Shown here: in pieces, positions 1 through 7,390 of the stretch
How the letters are laid out: the number at the start of each line of letters is the position of its first letter
Position numbering within the stretch: position 1 is the stretch's first letter
Source: an uncultured Collinsella sp.
GTDB taxonomy: Bacteria > Actinomycetota > Coriobacteriia > Coriobacteriales > Coriobacteriaceae
Direction: 5' to 3'
Assembly: GCA_902478705.1 (NCBI GenBank)
Contig: CABSMB010000018.1
Coordinates: 1-11,865, forward strand
DNA: 11,865 nt
The notes under the pieces: model-generated
The model's database searches: none
Told to the model about the DNA's origin: nothing
The model's input: the letters and a program-made list of their open reading frames with translations, nothing else
Position numbers and translations under genes: made by a program

Positions 1-1
1 G

Positions 2-193
2 GTCGCCGACGAGCTGTCCGGCAATCTGGCCCTGGCCAAGTGCAACGTCGACGACAACCAGGACCTAGCCATGAAGTTTGGCGTCATGAGCATCCCCACG
101 CTGATTGTCTTTAAGAACGGCGAGGAGGTCGACCGCTCGGTCGGCGCCCTACCCAAGGCAAGGCTTCAGGCACTGCTGGAGAAACATCTGTAA
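2..193 (+). CDS. trxA: thioredoxin, C-terminal part (5' end outside window)
   Basis: The last 63 codons of a thioredoxin-fold protein, read in frame 2 from the left edge to a TAA at 191-193. The visible part has the features of the second half of the fold: a CNVDDN strand-turn segment, then the conserved cis-proline strand SIPTL, then the FKNGEEVDRSVGAL hairpin, and a closing helix ending LLEKHL. The redox-active CxxC lies upstream of the window, so activity cannot be judged. By family knowledge it would be a small cytoplasmic disulfide reductase. A terminator-like hairpin lies about 110 nt downstream, separating it from the nickel/hydrogenase genes. It could instead be the tail of a longer thioredoxin-domain protein, but the compact ending favours plain thioredoxin. 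Confidence 0.9.
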   Translation, partial: VADELSGNLALAKCNVDDNQDLAMKFGVMSIPTLIVFKNGEEVDRSVGALPKARLQALLEKHL

Positions 194-220
194 TACGCTT
201 GTTACTTGCCTGCCGTCCAT

Positions 221-239
221 GAGCGGTTTCGCACCGCTC
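221..239. repeat. short hairpin downstream of trxA
   Basis: A 7-bp perfect stem (GAGCGGT paired with ACCGCTC) with a 5-nt loop starts 28 nt after the trxA stop. No T-run follows, so it is not a classical terminator. It could protect the trxA mRNA 3' end or be chance in GC-rich DNA. Confidence 0.35.
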
Positions 240-304
240 GCCGGAGTGCCAAACGCAAGGCATGCGACCACGGATAGTATGGTAGACACAAACAGCCCCC
301 AGTG

Positions 305-341
305 AACGGGTGCGGGTCAGACGGACTCGCACCCGTTTTCT
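305..341 (+). terminator. Rho-independent terminator after trxA
   Basis: A long stem pairs 305-318 with 324-337 (outer part AACGGGTGCG with CGCACCCGTT, one G-T pair inside) around a 5-nt loop. It ends in TTTTCTT. It lies between trxA and the next + strand gene and should end the trxA transcript. Confidence 0.85.
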
Positions 342-413
342 TATGCGGCGGCGCCCAAGGCGGGCGTAGTAGAATCTGAACCACCATTTCGCCCCGTACA
401 AAAGGAGATTCCC

Positions 414-662
414 ATGCATGACGTCGGAATGAACATGAGCCAGCTTGCCATGAGCGTCAAGCAGGTCGACGACACCATTGAGCTCGCTCACGAGTGGAGC
501 CATCAGCTGCTGCATGCGACCGAGAACTTTGACATGGAGCGCATTGGCGCCAAGCTCGAGGCCGCCATGTCTGCGCTGCACGAGGCGCACGATGCGCTCG
601 AGGGCTACGAGGAGGCCATCGAGGCAGATCACAACTCCGTCGGCTCTGTGAAACTGGTGTAA
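414..662 (+). CDS. small His-rich helical protein next to nikR
   Basis: An 82-residue acidic protein of no family I recognise. The start is well supported: AAAGGAG at 401-407 lies 6 nt before the ATG. It appears almost entirely alpha-helical, with no signal peptide or membrane segment, so it is probably cytoplasmic. It has seven histidines, including H26, H30 and H34 at i, i+4, i+8 spacing on one helix face (HEWSHQLLH), the pair H56/H59 (HEAH), and His at position 2. HypA also binds nickel through His2, but this protein has no CxxC zinc motif and is too short to be HypA. Its stop is one nucleotide before the nikR start, so the two genes are almost certainly co-transcribed and probably translationally coupled. 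A role in nickel binding or sensing is inference from the histidines and the neighbours only. Confidence 0.75.
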   Translation: MHDVGMNMSQLAMSVKQVDDTIELAHEWSHQLLHATENFDMERIGAKLEAAMSALHEAHDALEGYEEAIEADHNSVGSVKLV

Positions 663-663
663 C

Positions 664-1152
664 GTGGCCGAGCACGAGCACAGTCACGGCGCGGACGCCG
701 AGGCGAGCTGCCGCTGCAGCGGCCCCAGCTCCGAGCTGGTCCGTTTTTCGGTCACCGCGCCCGACGACCTGCTGCGCCGCTTTGACGAGCAGATTGCGCG
801 CCGCGGTGACGTGGCCAACCGTTCCGAGGCCGTACGCGATCTGATTCGCGCCTCGATCGCCAAGGAGCAGATGCGCACGCCCGACGAGCAGGTCATCGGT
901 TCGCTCACCATGATCTACGACCACCATACCGGCGATCTGACGCGCCGTCTGGACGAGGTGCAGCACGACTACACCGACGAGATTGTCTCGACCATGCACG
1001 TGCATCTGGACCACCACAACTGCCTGGAGATTCTGGCGCTCAAGGGTCGCGGCGAGCGTGTCTACGAGCTGGCGGACCGGTTGCTGGGGCTGCGCGGCGT
1101 TAAGCACGGCGAGCTCACCTGCGCCGCCACCGGGCAAAGCCTGGGACTGTAG
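664..1152 (+). CDS. nikR: NikR-type nickel-responsive transcriptional repressor
   Basis: A 162-residue member of the NikR family, nickel-dependent repressors of nickel uptake and related genes. Residues about 24-65 form the ribbon-helix-helix DNA-binding domain (strand ELVRFSV, then two helices ending NRSEAVRDLIRASI). Residues about 75-160 form the ACT-like nickel-binding domain. All four ligands of the high-affinity site can be aligned with E. coli NikR H76, H87, H89 and C95: H101 (VQHDY), H112 and H114 (MHVH), and C120 (HHNC). The end, GVKHGELTC, is also family-typical. The GTG start lies one nucleotide after the preceding stop with no clear ribosome binding site, which suggests translational coupling. 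No ATG occurs before codon 70, so an internal start would lose the DNA-binding domain. About 24 residues precede the ribbon, rich in His and Cys (H4, H6, H8, C16, C18), unlike the short N-terminus of E. coli NikR. The likely targets are nickel transport and the hyp genes here, but I saw no E. coli-type operator. Confidence 0.93.
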   Translation: MAEHEHSHGADAEASCRCSGPSSELVRFSVTAPDDLLRRFDEQIARRGDVANRSEAVRDLIRASIAKEQMRTPDEQVIGSLTMIYDHHTGDLTRRLDEVQHDYTDEIVSTMHVHLDHHNCLEILALKGRGERVYELADRLLGLRGVKHGELTCAATGQSLGL

Positions 1153-1175
1153 CGGGATTTTCCGCAGCGCACCTG

Positions 1176-1246
1176 CCAAAAAGGGACAGGTTTATTTTGG
1201 CAGGTTTAGAAGTTTTACCTACCAAAATAAACCTGTCCCTTTTTGG
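1176..1246. repeat. perfect 25-bp inverted repeat between nikR and hypF
   Basis: The arms 1176-1200 and 1222-1246 are exact reverse complements (25 of 25). They contain AAAAAGGGACAGG followed by TTTATTTTGG, around a 21-nt centre that adds four more pairs (AGGT/ACCT). The core recurs at 10831-10854 with one mismatch, so this belongs to a dispersed intergenic repeat family. As RNA it would form a very stable hairpin 23 nt after the nikR stop and 24 nt before the hypF start. It could act as a terminator or attenuator, or be a small non-autonomous mobile repeat. No transposase is nearby. Confidence 0.9.
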
Positions 1247-1270
1247 TCGGTTTTGACGAGGGGAAGCCGC

Positions 1271-3759
1271 ATGCGGCATGTGCATATTAATGTGACGGGC
1301 ATTGTACAGGGCGTTGGCATGCGGCCGTTTGTGTATCGCGAGGCCATGGCGCATGGCATTTACGGCTGGGTGCTCAACGCGGGCGATGGCGTGCACATCG
1401 AGGCACATGCTTCGGGCGCGGCCGTCGACGGCTTTGTCGCCGCGCTGTCGGAACATGCTCCCGCGGCGGCTCGCGTTGAGCACGTCGAGGTTGCCGAGCT
1501 GGCGGCTGGCACTTGGGATGCCGCCAATGAACAGGGCTTTCGCATCGTGGCGTCGCAGGACCAGACCGCGCATACGACGCTCATCTCGCCCGATATCGCC
1601 ACCTGTGACGACTGCCTGCGCGAACTGTTCGATCCCGCCGACCGACGCTATCACTACCCCTTTATCAACTGCACCAACTGCGGGCCGCGCTTTACCATCA
1701 TCCGGTCGCTGCCTTATGACCGAGCGGCCACCTCTATGGATCGCTTCCCCATGTGCCCCGAATGCGCCGCGGAGTATGCCGACCCACTTGACCGGCGCTT
1801 TCATGCGCAGCCCGATGCCTGTTTTGACTGCGGACCGCATATTACCTGGCGCGAGGCGGCGGGCCGTATGGAGCTCGAAGGCTCGGGAGCGGCGCCGGCT
1901 GTCGGCAGTACGCGCGAAACCAGCGACGCCATTATTGAGCGATGTGTCGAGCTGCTGGCAAGCGGCGGCATTGTGGCCATCAAGGGACTGGGCGGATTCC
2001 ATCTGGCATGCAACGCCGCCAATGAGCAGGCAGTAGTCGAGCTGCGCCGTCGCAAGCGCCGCAGCAACAAGCCGCTTGCCGTTATGGTGCGCAGCCTTGC
2101 CGACGCTGAGTGCCTGTGCCATGTCGATGATGCCGAGCACGACTTGCTGGCCGGCAGCATCCGCCCCATCGTGCTGCTGCGCCGGCGTACTGTTGGCGAG
2201 GGCGCTTCCCCCGACGCCCTCACGCTCGCACCGTCCGTCGCGCATGATCTGCCTGAGCTCGGCGTTATGCTCCCCTATGCCCCGCTTCAGCATTTACTGC
2301 TTGCAGCCGCCACGTCGCGCGGCATGCATGCGTTAGTCATGACCAGCGGAAACCTAAGCGAGGAACCTATCGAAACTGACGACGGCCTTGCCTGGGAACA
2401 CCTCGTTGCCGCCGGCATTGCCGACGCACTACTCGGCAATGACCGTGCGATCCTCTCGCGCTATGACGACTCCGTGGTGCGCGTGGTCGATGGAGCCGTT
2501 ATGCCCGTGCGCCGCGCTCGCGGATATGCGCCGCAGCCGTTGCCGCTGCCGGCACTCGATGCCGTCGCACCCTGCGTGCTCGCCTGCGGCCCGCAGCAAA
2601 AGGCAACAATCGCACTCACGCGCGAGGATGCGAGCGGAGCGTCGGCCTGTTTTGTGTCGCAGCATATCGGCGATGTCGAAAACGGCGCGACTTTCGATGC
2701 GTGGAACGCCGCACGCACGCGCTTGGAAGACCTTTTTGACTTGGCGCCCGCCGCGCTGGCCTCGTGGGCTCGGAGATGTTTATAAGAGACAGGGCCTGCG
2801 ACTTGCCCCCCAGCTACCTGTCGAGCCAGTGGGCACGCGAACAGGCGCAGGAACAGGGCATGCCGCTTGTTGAGGTTCAACATCATCATGCGCATATCGC
2901 GAGCGTGATGGCCGAGGCCATCGCTGGGGGCCAGCTCGTGCCCGATGCACGTGTGCTTGGCATCGCCTTCGATGGCACGGGTGCCGGCACCGACGGAACC
3001 ATATGGGGCGGCGAGTTTCTTGTCGCCGGCCTTGCCGATTTTGAGCGCGCCGCGCACCTGCGCACCTGGGCGCTGCCGGGCGGCGCCGCATCCGTGCGCG
3101 ATGCCCGACGCAATGCCTTTGCCCTGCTGAGCGAGCTCGGCCTGCTCGAACACCCGGGTGCTGCGGGGCTCCTGGGCAGTCTCGATGAACAGACACGCAG
3201 CATCACGGCTACGATGATCGAGCGCAACATCAACAGCCCGCGCACGAGCAGTATGGGCCGCCTGTTTGACGCCGCAGCCGCGATTTTGGGCATCTGCGGA
3301 CAGGCAACCTACGAAGGCGAACCCGCCATCGAGCTCGAAGCCGCCGCCTGGCGTGCACTCGCCGGCGAAATCGCCTCTTCTACCGATAGCCTGGCTGGGG
3401 CATCAACACCTGCCGACGGCTCCCCGATTTTGGATTCCCAGCCGCTTTTCGAGGCGCTTTTGAGCGGAATCGACGCCGGCGCGCTGGCTGACAGGCTCGC
3501 ACTCGGCTTCCATAACGCCATTGCACGCGCATCGGCACGTATCGCAAGCGAAATCTGTGCTCGTGAGGGTATCGACACCGTCGCACTCTCGGGCGGCGTA
3601 TTCATGAACCGACTTATGCTTCGGCTCCTCACGCGCGAACTCAAAGACGCAGGGCTTACTGTCTTGGTTCCCCATACCGTGCCCGTCAACGATGGCTGCA
3701 TCGCCTACGGGCAGGCGGCCATCGCACGCGCTCGCCTCGCGCAGGTGGCGGTGCGATAG
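1271..3759 (+). CDS. hypF: HypF carbamoyltransferase, frame broken by adapter sequence
   Basis: HypF uses carbamoyl phosphate and ATP to make the carbamoyl group that becomes the cyanide ligands of the [NiFe] hydrogenase iron, and passes it to HypE. The ATG at 1271 follows a GAGGGG ribosome binding site and begins the acylphosphatase domain (VTGIVQGVGMRPF, R18 and N36). Two zinc fingers follow (C112/C115 with C134/C137; C162/C165 with C184/C187). Then come the YrdC-like domain (from about 220: GGIVAIKGLGGFHLACNA, KRRSNKPLAVMV, TSGNLSEEP) and the Kae1-like domain (VQHHHAHIASVMAE, FDGTGAGTDGTIWGGEF, LSGGVFMNRLM). The first 497 codons run to 2761 in one frame, and the remaining 320 codons from 2797 lie in another. 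Between them is adapter sequence. Deleting 35 nt (2762-2796) joins DLAPAALA to CDLPPSYLSSQWA, giving 817 residues, near the upper end of normal HypF length, with all domains intact. The two separate open frames (ending near 2785, and starting near 2764) are therefore halves of one gene that is probably intact in the organism. Confidence 0.93.
2759..2792 (+). other. Nextera/Tn5 mosaic-end adapter sequence (artefact)
   Basis: This stretch matches the 34-nt Illumina Nextera read-2 transposase adapter at 32 positions, differing at 2760 (C for T) and 2780 (T for G). The final 19 nt (2774-2792, ending TATAAGAGACAG) are the Tn5 mosaic end with one mismatch. It sits inside hypF and shifts its frame. 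GGCC occurs on both sides (2758-2761 and 2793-2796), as expected if an untrimmed read beginning with adapter was merged onto genomic sequence by the assembler. There is no transposase and no 9-bp Tn5 target duplication. Peptides encoded here (MFIRDR, DVYKRQ) are adapter translations and should not be treated as protein sequence. Confidence 0.95.
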
Positions 3760-3890
3760 GCGGCTTGGCCAGCCCGTGCGCCACCGTCTCACAGGTGTAA
3801 CGCGTTTGCTCGTGACCCCCGCGAGCGCTACCATCAACTGATAGATAATTAAGCGCCTATCCAGCGCAAAGCGTATAAAAGGGGAACAAT

Positions 3891-4151
3891 ATGTGCCTTG
3901 CCGTTCCCGGTAAAGTGGTCAAACGCGACGACGACCTTAAGGCGACCGTCGACATGATGGGCATTGAGCGCCCCGTTTCGCTGCGACTTGTGCCGACGGC
4001 GCAGGTGGGCGACTATATTCTTGTGCACGCTGGCTTTGGCATCCAGATTGTCGACGAGCAGGAAGCTCAAGAGACGCTCGAGCTCGTCAACGCCATGACC
4101 GAGCTGGTCGAAGAGGACCAGCTCGCCACCAACCCGGCCGAGGCATACTAG
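3891..4151 (+). CDS. hypC: HypC hydrogenase maturation chaperone
   Basis: An 86-residue HypC/HupF family protein starting MCLAVPGKVV. The Cys at position 2 (exposed after removal of Met) is the essential residue that, with HypD, holds the iron being fitted with CN and CO ligands. The family-typical beta-barrel follows (VGDYILVHAGFGIQIVDE), with an acidic helical tail. AAAAGGGG at 3877-3884 is the ribosome binding site. A 131-nt gap separates it from hypF, so hypCDE may have its own promoter: an AT-rich GATAAT box lies at 3844-3849, but I could not find a matching -35. Its stop overlaps the hypD start by one base, consistent with coupled synthesis of the two partners. Confidence 0.97.
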   Translation: MCLAVPGKVVKRDDDLKATVDMMGIERPVSLRLVPTAQVGDYILVHAGFGIQIVDEQEAQETLELVNAMTELVEEDQLATNPAEAY

Positions 4152-5263
4152 TGGCGGCGGCGCAGCCGGTTCGCTCCGGCATCGACTTTTCGGCATTTCG
4201 CGACCCCAAGCTGGCTCGCGAGCTCATCGACCGCATTCATGAGCTTGTCGGCGACCGCAGTATCAACCTTATGGAGGTCTGCGGCACGCATACCGTGAGC
4301 ATCGGCCGCTATGGTTTTCGTTCCATTATGCCGGCGGGACTCAAGCTGCTGAGCGGCCCGGGCTGCCCCGTCTGCGTCACCGCCAACCGTGACATCGACC
4401 ATGCAATCGCGCTTTCCAGTATGGACGGCGCCATCATCACCACCTTTGGCGACATGATGCGCGTGCCCGGATCGTCCACCTCGCTTGCCGCGCAAAAGGC
4501 GGCGGGGCGCGACATCCGCATCGTCTACTCGCCGCTCGACGCGCTCGATATTGCCGAGCAAAACCCCGACCGCCCGGTCATCTTTATGGGCGTCGGCTTT
4601 GAGACCACAACGCCCACCATCGCCGCCGCCATTCTGGAGGCCGATGCACGCGAGCTCCAGAACTTCTCGGTCTACTGCGCTCACAAGACCACGCCGCCGG
4701 CGCTGCGCGCGATCGCCAACGACCCCGAGACCACCATCGACGGTTTTATCCTGCCGGGCCACGTCGCCACCATCACAGGCCTGGCACCCTTTGGCTTTTT
4801 GGTTAATGAGTTTAGGACCCCAGGCGTGGTCACGGGATTTGAGCCGGTCGATATCTTGCAGGGCATCTGCATGCTGGTCCAGATGGTTGTCGAGGGCAGG
4901 CCCGCAATCGACAACGCGTACCGTCGCGGTGTCAACGTGGACGGCAACCCCGTGGCGCGCCAGCTGGTCGAGCAGGTGTTTGAGCCGTGCGACACCACAT
5001 GGCGCGGACTGGGACCGATTGCCGACTCGGGTCTTTCCATCCGACCCGAATTCGTGCGCTTCGATGCCAGATCCCGCTTTGACGTACCCATTGAGCCGAC
5101 GGTCGAGCCGCGCGGATGCCGCTGCGGCGACGTGCTCCGCGGGGCCATCACGCCGAGCGACTGCCCGTTGTTTGGCCACGCATGTACGCCCGAGCACCCC
5201 GTCGGTCCGTGCATGGTGAGCTCCGAGGGTAGCTGCGCGGCACACTTTAGATACCACGGCTAG
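4151..5263 (+). CDS. hypD: HypD hydrogenase maturation iron-sulfur protein
   Basis: A 370-residue HypD, the scaffold on which HypC and HypE build the Fe(CN)2CO unit. Signature motifs are present: MEVCGTHT (C44), GPGCPVC (C72 and C75), FILPGHVATITG in the middle, and a C-terminal Cys-rich [4Fe-4S] segment (GCRCGDVLRGAI, DCPLFGHAC, GPCMVSSEGSCAAHF). Length and domain order are normal. The start is GTG at 4151, sharing its G with the TAG stop of hypC; translation presumably depends on coupling with hypC. An ATG start is not available before codon 41. Confidence 0.97.
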   Translation: MAAAQPVRSGIDFSAFRDPKLARELIDRIHELVGDRSINLMEVCGTHTVSIGRYGFRSIMPAGLKLLSGPGCPVCVTANRDIDHAIALSSMDGAIITTFGDMMRVPGSSTSLAAQKAAGRDIRIVYSPLDALDIAEQNPDRPVIFMGVGFETTTPTIAAAILEADARELQNFSVYCAHKTTPPALRAIANDPETTIDGFILPGHVATITGLAPFGFLVNEFRTPGVVTGFEPVDILQGICMLVQMVVEGRPAIDNAYRRGVNVDGNPVARQLVEQVFEPCDTTWRGLGPIADSGLSIRPEFVRFDARSRFDVPIEPTVEPRGCRCGDVLRGAITPSDCPLFGHACTPEHPVGPCMVSSEGSCAAHFRYHG

Positions 5264-5311
5264 CTCGGACGCACCCGCACGCTGGCACCACCCCCGATTG
5301 GAGTTTTCGAT

Positions 5312-6346
5312 ATGTCTCACACCGCCACCGATAGCACTGTCCTGCTGGGCCACGGCTCCGGCGGTCAGATGATGAAACGTATTATCGACGAGGTCTTTCT
5401 GGATGTCTTTGGGTCGCCCGAGCTGCTCGCGGGCAACGATGCCGGCGTCGCCGCGCTGCCCGCGAGCGGGCGCATCGCCATGTCGACCGACAGCTTTGTG
5501 GTGACGCCGCAGTTCTTCCCCGGCGGCAATATCGGCCGTCTCGCCGTATGCGGAACCGTCAACGACGTCGCGACCTCGGGCGCCAACGTGCGATATCTTT
5601 CGTGCGGCTTCATCCTCGAAGAGGGCTACCCTATGGACAAGCTGTGCCAGATTGTGCAGACCATGGCCGAGACGGCGCGCGAGGCAGGCGTGGCGATTAT
5701 CACCGGCGACACCAAAGTGGTCGAGCGCGGCGGGGCAGACGGCGTCTACATCAATACCGCGGGCGTGGGCGAGGTGCCCGCGGGCGTGGCGCTCAGCGGC
5801 GCAAACTGCCAGCCCGGCGATGTCATCCTGGTATCGGGCACGCTGGGCGACCATGGCATCGCCATCATGAGTCAGCGCGAGGGTTTGGCATTCTCCAGCG
5901 CCATTGAGAGCGATGCCGCGCCGCTCAACCACCTGATTGCCGACGTGCTGGCCGCCGCCCCCGGCACGCGCTGCTTCCGCGACCCCACGCGCGGCGGCCT
6001 GGCATCCACGCTCAACGAGTTTGCCCAGGCCAGCGGCGTTGCCATGGAAATCGACGAGGATGCCGTGCCCGTGCGCCCCGACGTGCAGGCGGCATGTGAG
6101 ATGCTCGGCTACGATGTGTTGCAGGTTGCCAACGAGGGCAAGATGGTCGCCGTAGTGCCGGCCGAGCAGGCCGATGCCGCGCTGGCGGCCATGCGCGCCG
6201 CCCGCTACGGCGAGAACGCCGCCATCATCGGTCGCGTGATGCCGCTTGCCGAAGGCGCTCGCCCCGCCGTACGCGTGCGCACCGGCTGGGGCTCGACCCG
6301 CATCCTCGACATGCTCGTGGGTGAGCAGCTGCCGAGAATTTGCTAG
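5312..6346 (+). CDS. hypE: HypE carbamoyl dehydratase, hydrogenase maturation
   Basis: A 344-residue HypE of the PurM/AIR-synthase-like ATPase superfamily. It accepts the carbamoyl group from HypF on its C-terminal cysteine and dehydrates it, with ATP, to a thiocyanate for HypC-HypD. The protein ends PRIC, so the essential terminal Cys (C344) is present. N-terminal motifs include LLGHGSGGQMM, the Asp-rich nucleotide-binding segment NDAGVAAL, and STDSFVVTPQFFPGGNIGRLAVCGTVND. The C-terminal half has CFRDPTRGGLASTLNEFA, typical of HypE. TTGGAG at 5298-5303 is the ribosome binding site. A 48-nt gap from hypD with no terminator suggests one operon. Nothing appears damaged. Confidence 0.97.
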   Translation: MSHTATDSTVLLGHGSGGQMMKRIIDEVFLDVFGSPELLAGNDAGVAALPASGRIAMSTDSFVVTPQFFPGGNIGRLAVCGTVNDVATSGANVRYLSCGFILEEGYPMDKLCQIVQTMAETAREAGVAIITGDTKVVERGGADGVYINTAGVGEVPAGVALSGANCQPGDVILVSGTLGDHGIAIMSQREGLAFSSAIESDAAPLNHLIADVLAAAPGTRCFRDPTRGGLASTLNEFAQASGVAMEIDEDAVPVRPDVQAACEMLGYDVLQVANEGKMVAVVPAEQADAALAAMRAARYGENAAIIGRVMPLAEGARPAVRVRTGWGSTRILDMLVGEQLPRIC

Positions 6347-6472
6347 CGGCAAAGGTGGTCGGGCGGCGCGGCCCGATACACGGCAGTCAAAGATGTTCAG
6401 ATTTCAGACATGCCCGACACGCCAGCCCAGTATCATGGGGTGCGTTCTATAACCCAAACGGCGGGAGCACCC

Positions 6473-7141
6473 ATGGCAGCAGCTTTTTCCCATGTGATCT
6501 TTGATTTGGACGGCACCATCCTCAACACGCTCGAGGACCTGGCGGCCGCCGGCAACCATACCTGCGAGATGCACGGCTGGCCCACGTTTGCCGTGGACGA
6601 GTACCGCTACAAGGTGGGAAACGGCATGCTTAAGCTGGTCGAGCGCTTTATGCCCGCCGAATACGCGGGCGATGGGCGCATGTTTGAGCAGACGCTCGCC
6701 GAGTTTAGGGCTTATTACGGCGAGCACAAGGAAGACCACACCGCCCCCTACGCCGACACGATCGAGATGCTCGACCGCCTGCGCGCTGCGGACGTTCAAC
6801 TTGCCGTGCTCACCAACAAGGATCACATTTCGGCCGCCCCGCTTATCGAGAAGTACTTTGGCTCCGAGCGCTTTGCGCTGGTGCAGGGCCGCGTGGACGC
6901 GTTTCCGCCCAAGCCCGAGGCGCCCGTCACGCTGCATGTGATGGAAGAGCTGGGCGCCGACCCGGCAACCACACTCTACGTAGGCGATTCGAATGTCGAT
7001 GTCCTGACCGGCCACAATGCCGGCCTTAAGAGCGCCGGCGTCACCTGGGGCTTCCGCGGTCGCGCAGAGCTGGAGGCCGCCGGCGCCGACTACGTGGTGG
7101 ACACCCAGGACGAACTCGCGGCGCTGATCTTGGGCGAGTAA
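6473..7141 (+). CDS. HAD-family phosphatase, phosphoglycolate phosphatase-like
   Basis: A 222-residue haloacid-dehalogenase superfamily hydrolase of the phosphoglycolate phosphatase/PpaX type, probably a cytoplasmic Mg-dependent phosphatase. All four catalytic motifs are visible: motif I FDLDGTILNT with nucleophile D11 and acid D13, motif II AVLTNK (T114), motif III K147 in FPPKPEAP, and motif IV YVGDSNVD (D172, D176). Residues about 20-90 form a helical cap, so the substrate is probably a small phosphorylated metabolite; it cannot be named from sequence. I chose the ATG at 6473 because GGGAG at 6463-6467 precedes it at 5 nt and the fold starts here. A longer frame from 6410 would only add a 21-residue unrelated tail. 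It is 126 nt from hypE and not obviously linked to hydrogenase. A hairpin array lies directly downstream. Confidence 0.9.
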   Translation: MAAAFSHVIFDLDGTILNTLEDLAAAGNHTCEMHGWPTFAVDEYRYKVGNGMLKLVERFMPAEYAGDGRMFEQTLAEFRAYYGEHKEDHTAPYADTIEMLDRLRAADVQLAVLTNKDHISAAPLIEKYFGSERFALVQGRVDAFPPKPEAPVTLHVMEELGADPATTLYVGDSNVDVLTGHNAGLKSAGVTWGFRGRAELEAAGADYVVDTQDELAALILGE

Positions 7142-7163
7142 CGAAACCGACGCGCTGCGCAGT

Positions 7164-7181
7164 CGCGGCGATTATGCCGCG
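7164..7181. repeat. short GC-rich hairpin after the HAD gene
   Basis: A 6-bp perfect stem CGCGGC/GCCGCG with a 6-nt loop, 22 nt after the HAD stop. It has no T-run. It may be part of the transcript end together with the hairpin that follows at once. Confidence 0.4.
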
Positions 7182-7182
7182 C

Positions 7183-7352
7183 GGAAAGCGCGTCCCGTTT
7201 TGACGCCTCAAACTGGGACACGCTTTCCGGTTGAGCCCCATCAGGGAAACGGCATCCCGTTTTGGAGCAATATTCCGGGTCGCACTTTCCGCAACCCACC
7301 CCATCCGGAAACCGCGACCCATTATTCGCCCAAAAACCGGGTCGCATTTTCC
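7183..7352. repeat. three tandem hairpins with related half-sites
   Basis: Three consecutive imperfect inverted repeats: arms 7183-7203/7208-7228, 7245-7266/7273-7290, and 7307-7326/7332-7352. Read outward to inward, all six half-sites share one pattern, GGAAA followed by 3-4 variable bases and then a CCC block (as in GGAAAGCGCGTCCCG, GGAAACGGCATCCCG, GGAAACCGCGACCC). This is therefore a tandem array of one repeat family, not three unrelated stems. The first hairpin is the strongest and may terminate the HAD transcript. No open frame with protein-like character covers it, and spacing and length do not fit a CRISPR. Confidence 0.8.
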
Positions 7353-7390
7353 CGAGCGCCCGAGATGCAACAGCCGTCCCCTTTGCACCC

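Noticed and set aside
252..280. A promoter with TAGTAT at 275-280 feeding an attenuator at 305-341.
   Set aside because: No acceptable -35 lies at the right distance. The hairpin is explained more simply as the trxA terminator.
414..662. Calling the 82-residue protein HypA because of its MHD start.
   Set aside because: It lacks the two CxxC zinc motifs, is shorter than HypA and does not align beyond the first residues.
983..1270. An upstream start for HypF giving a longer N-terminus overlapping nikR.
   Set aside because: The extra sequence is an out-of-frame reading of nikR plus the repeat. The acylphosphatase domain and a good ribosome binding site point to 1271.
1115..2293. A 392-codon minus-strand open frame over hypF and the repeat.
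   Set aside because: It is antisense to the zinc-finger and YrdC regions of HypF and crosses a non-coding palindrome, with no supporting motif.
2759..2792. A natural Tn5/IS50-type insertion or a programmed frameshift in hypF.
   Set aside because: Only a library adapter end is present, with no transposase, no second end and no 9-bp target duplication. There is no slippery sequence, and the match extends beyond the mosaic end into the synthetic part of the adapter.
4148..6352. A 734-codon open frame on the minus strand opposite hypD and hypE.
   Set aside because: It is the antisense shadow of two clear genes in GC-rich DNA, with no recognisable motif.
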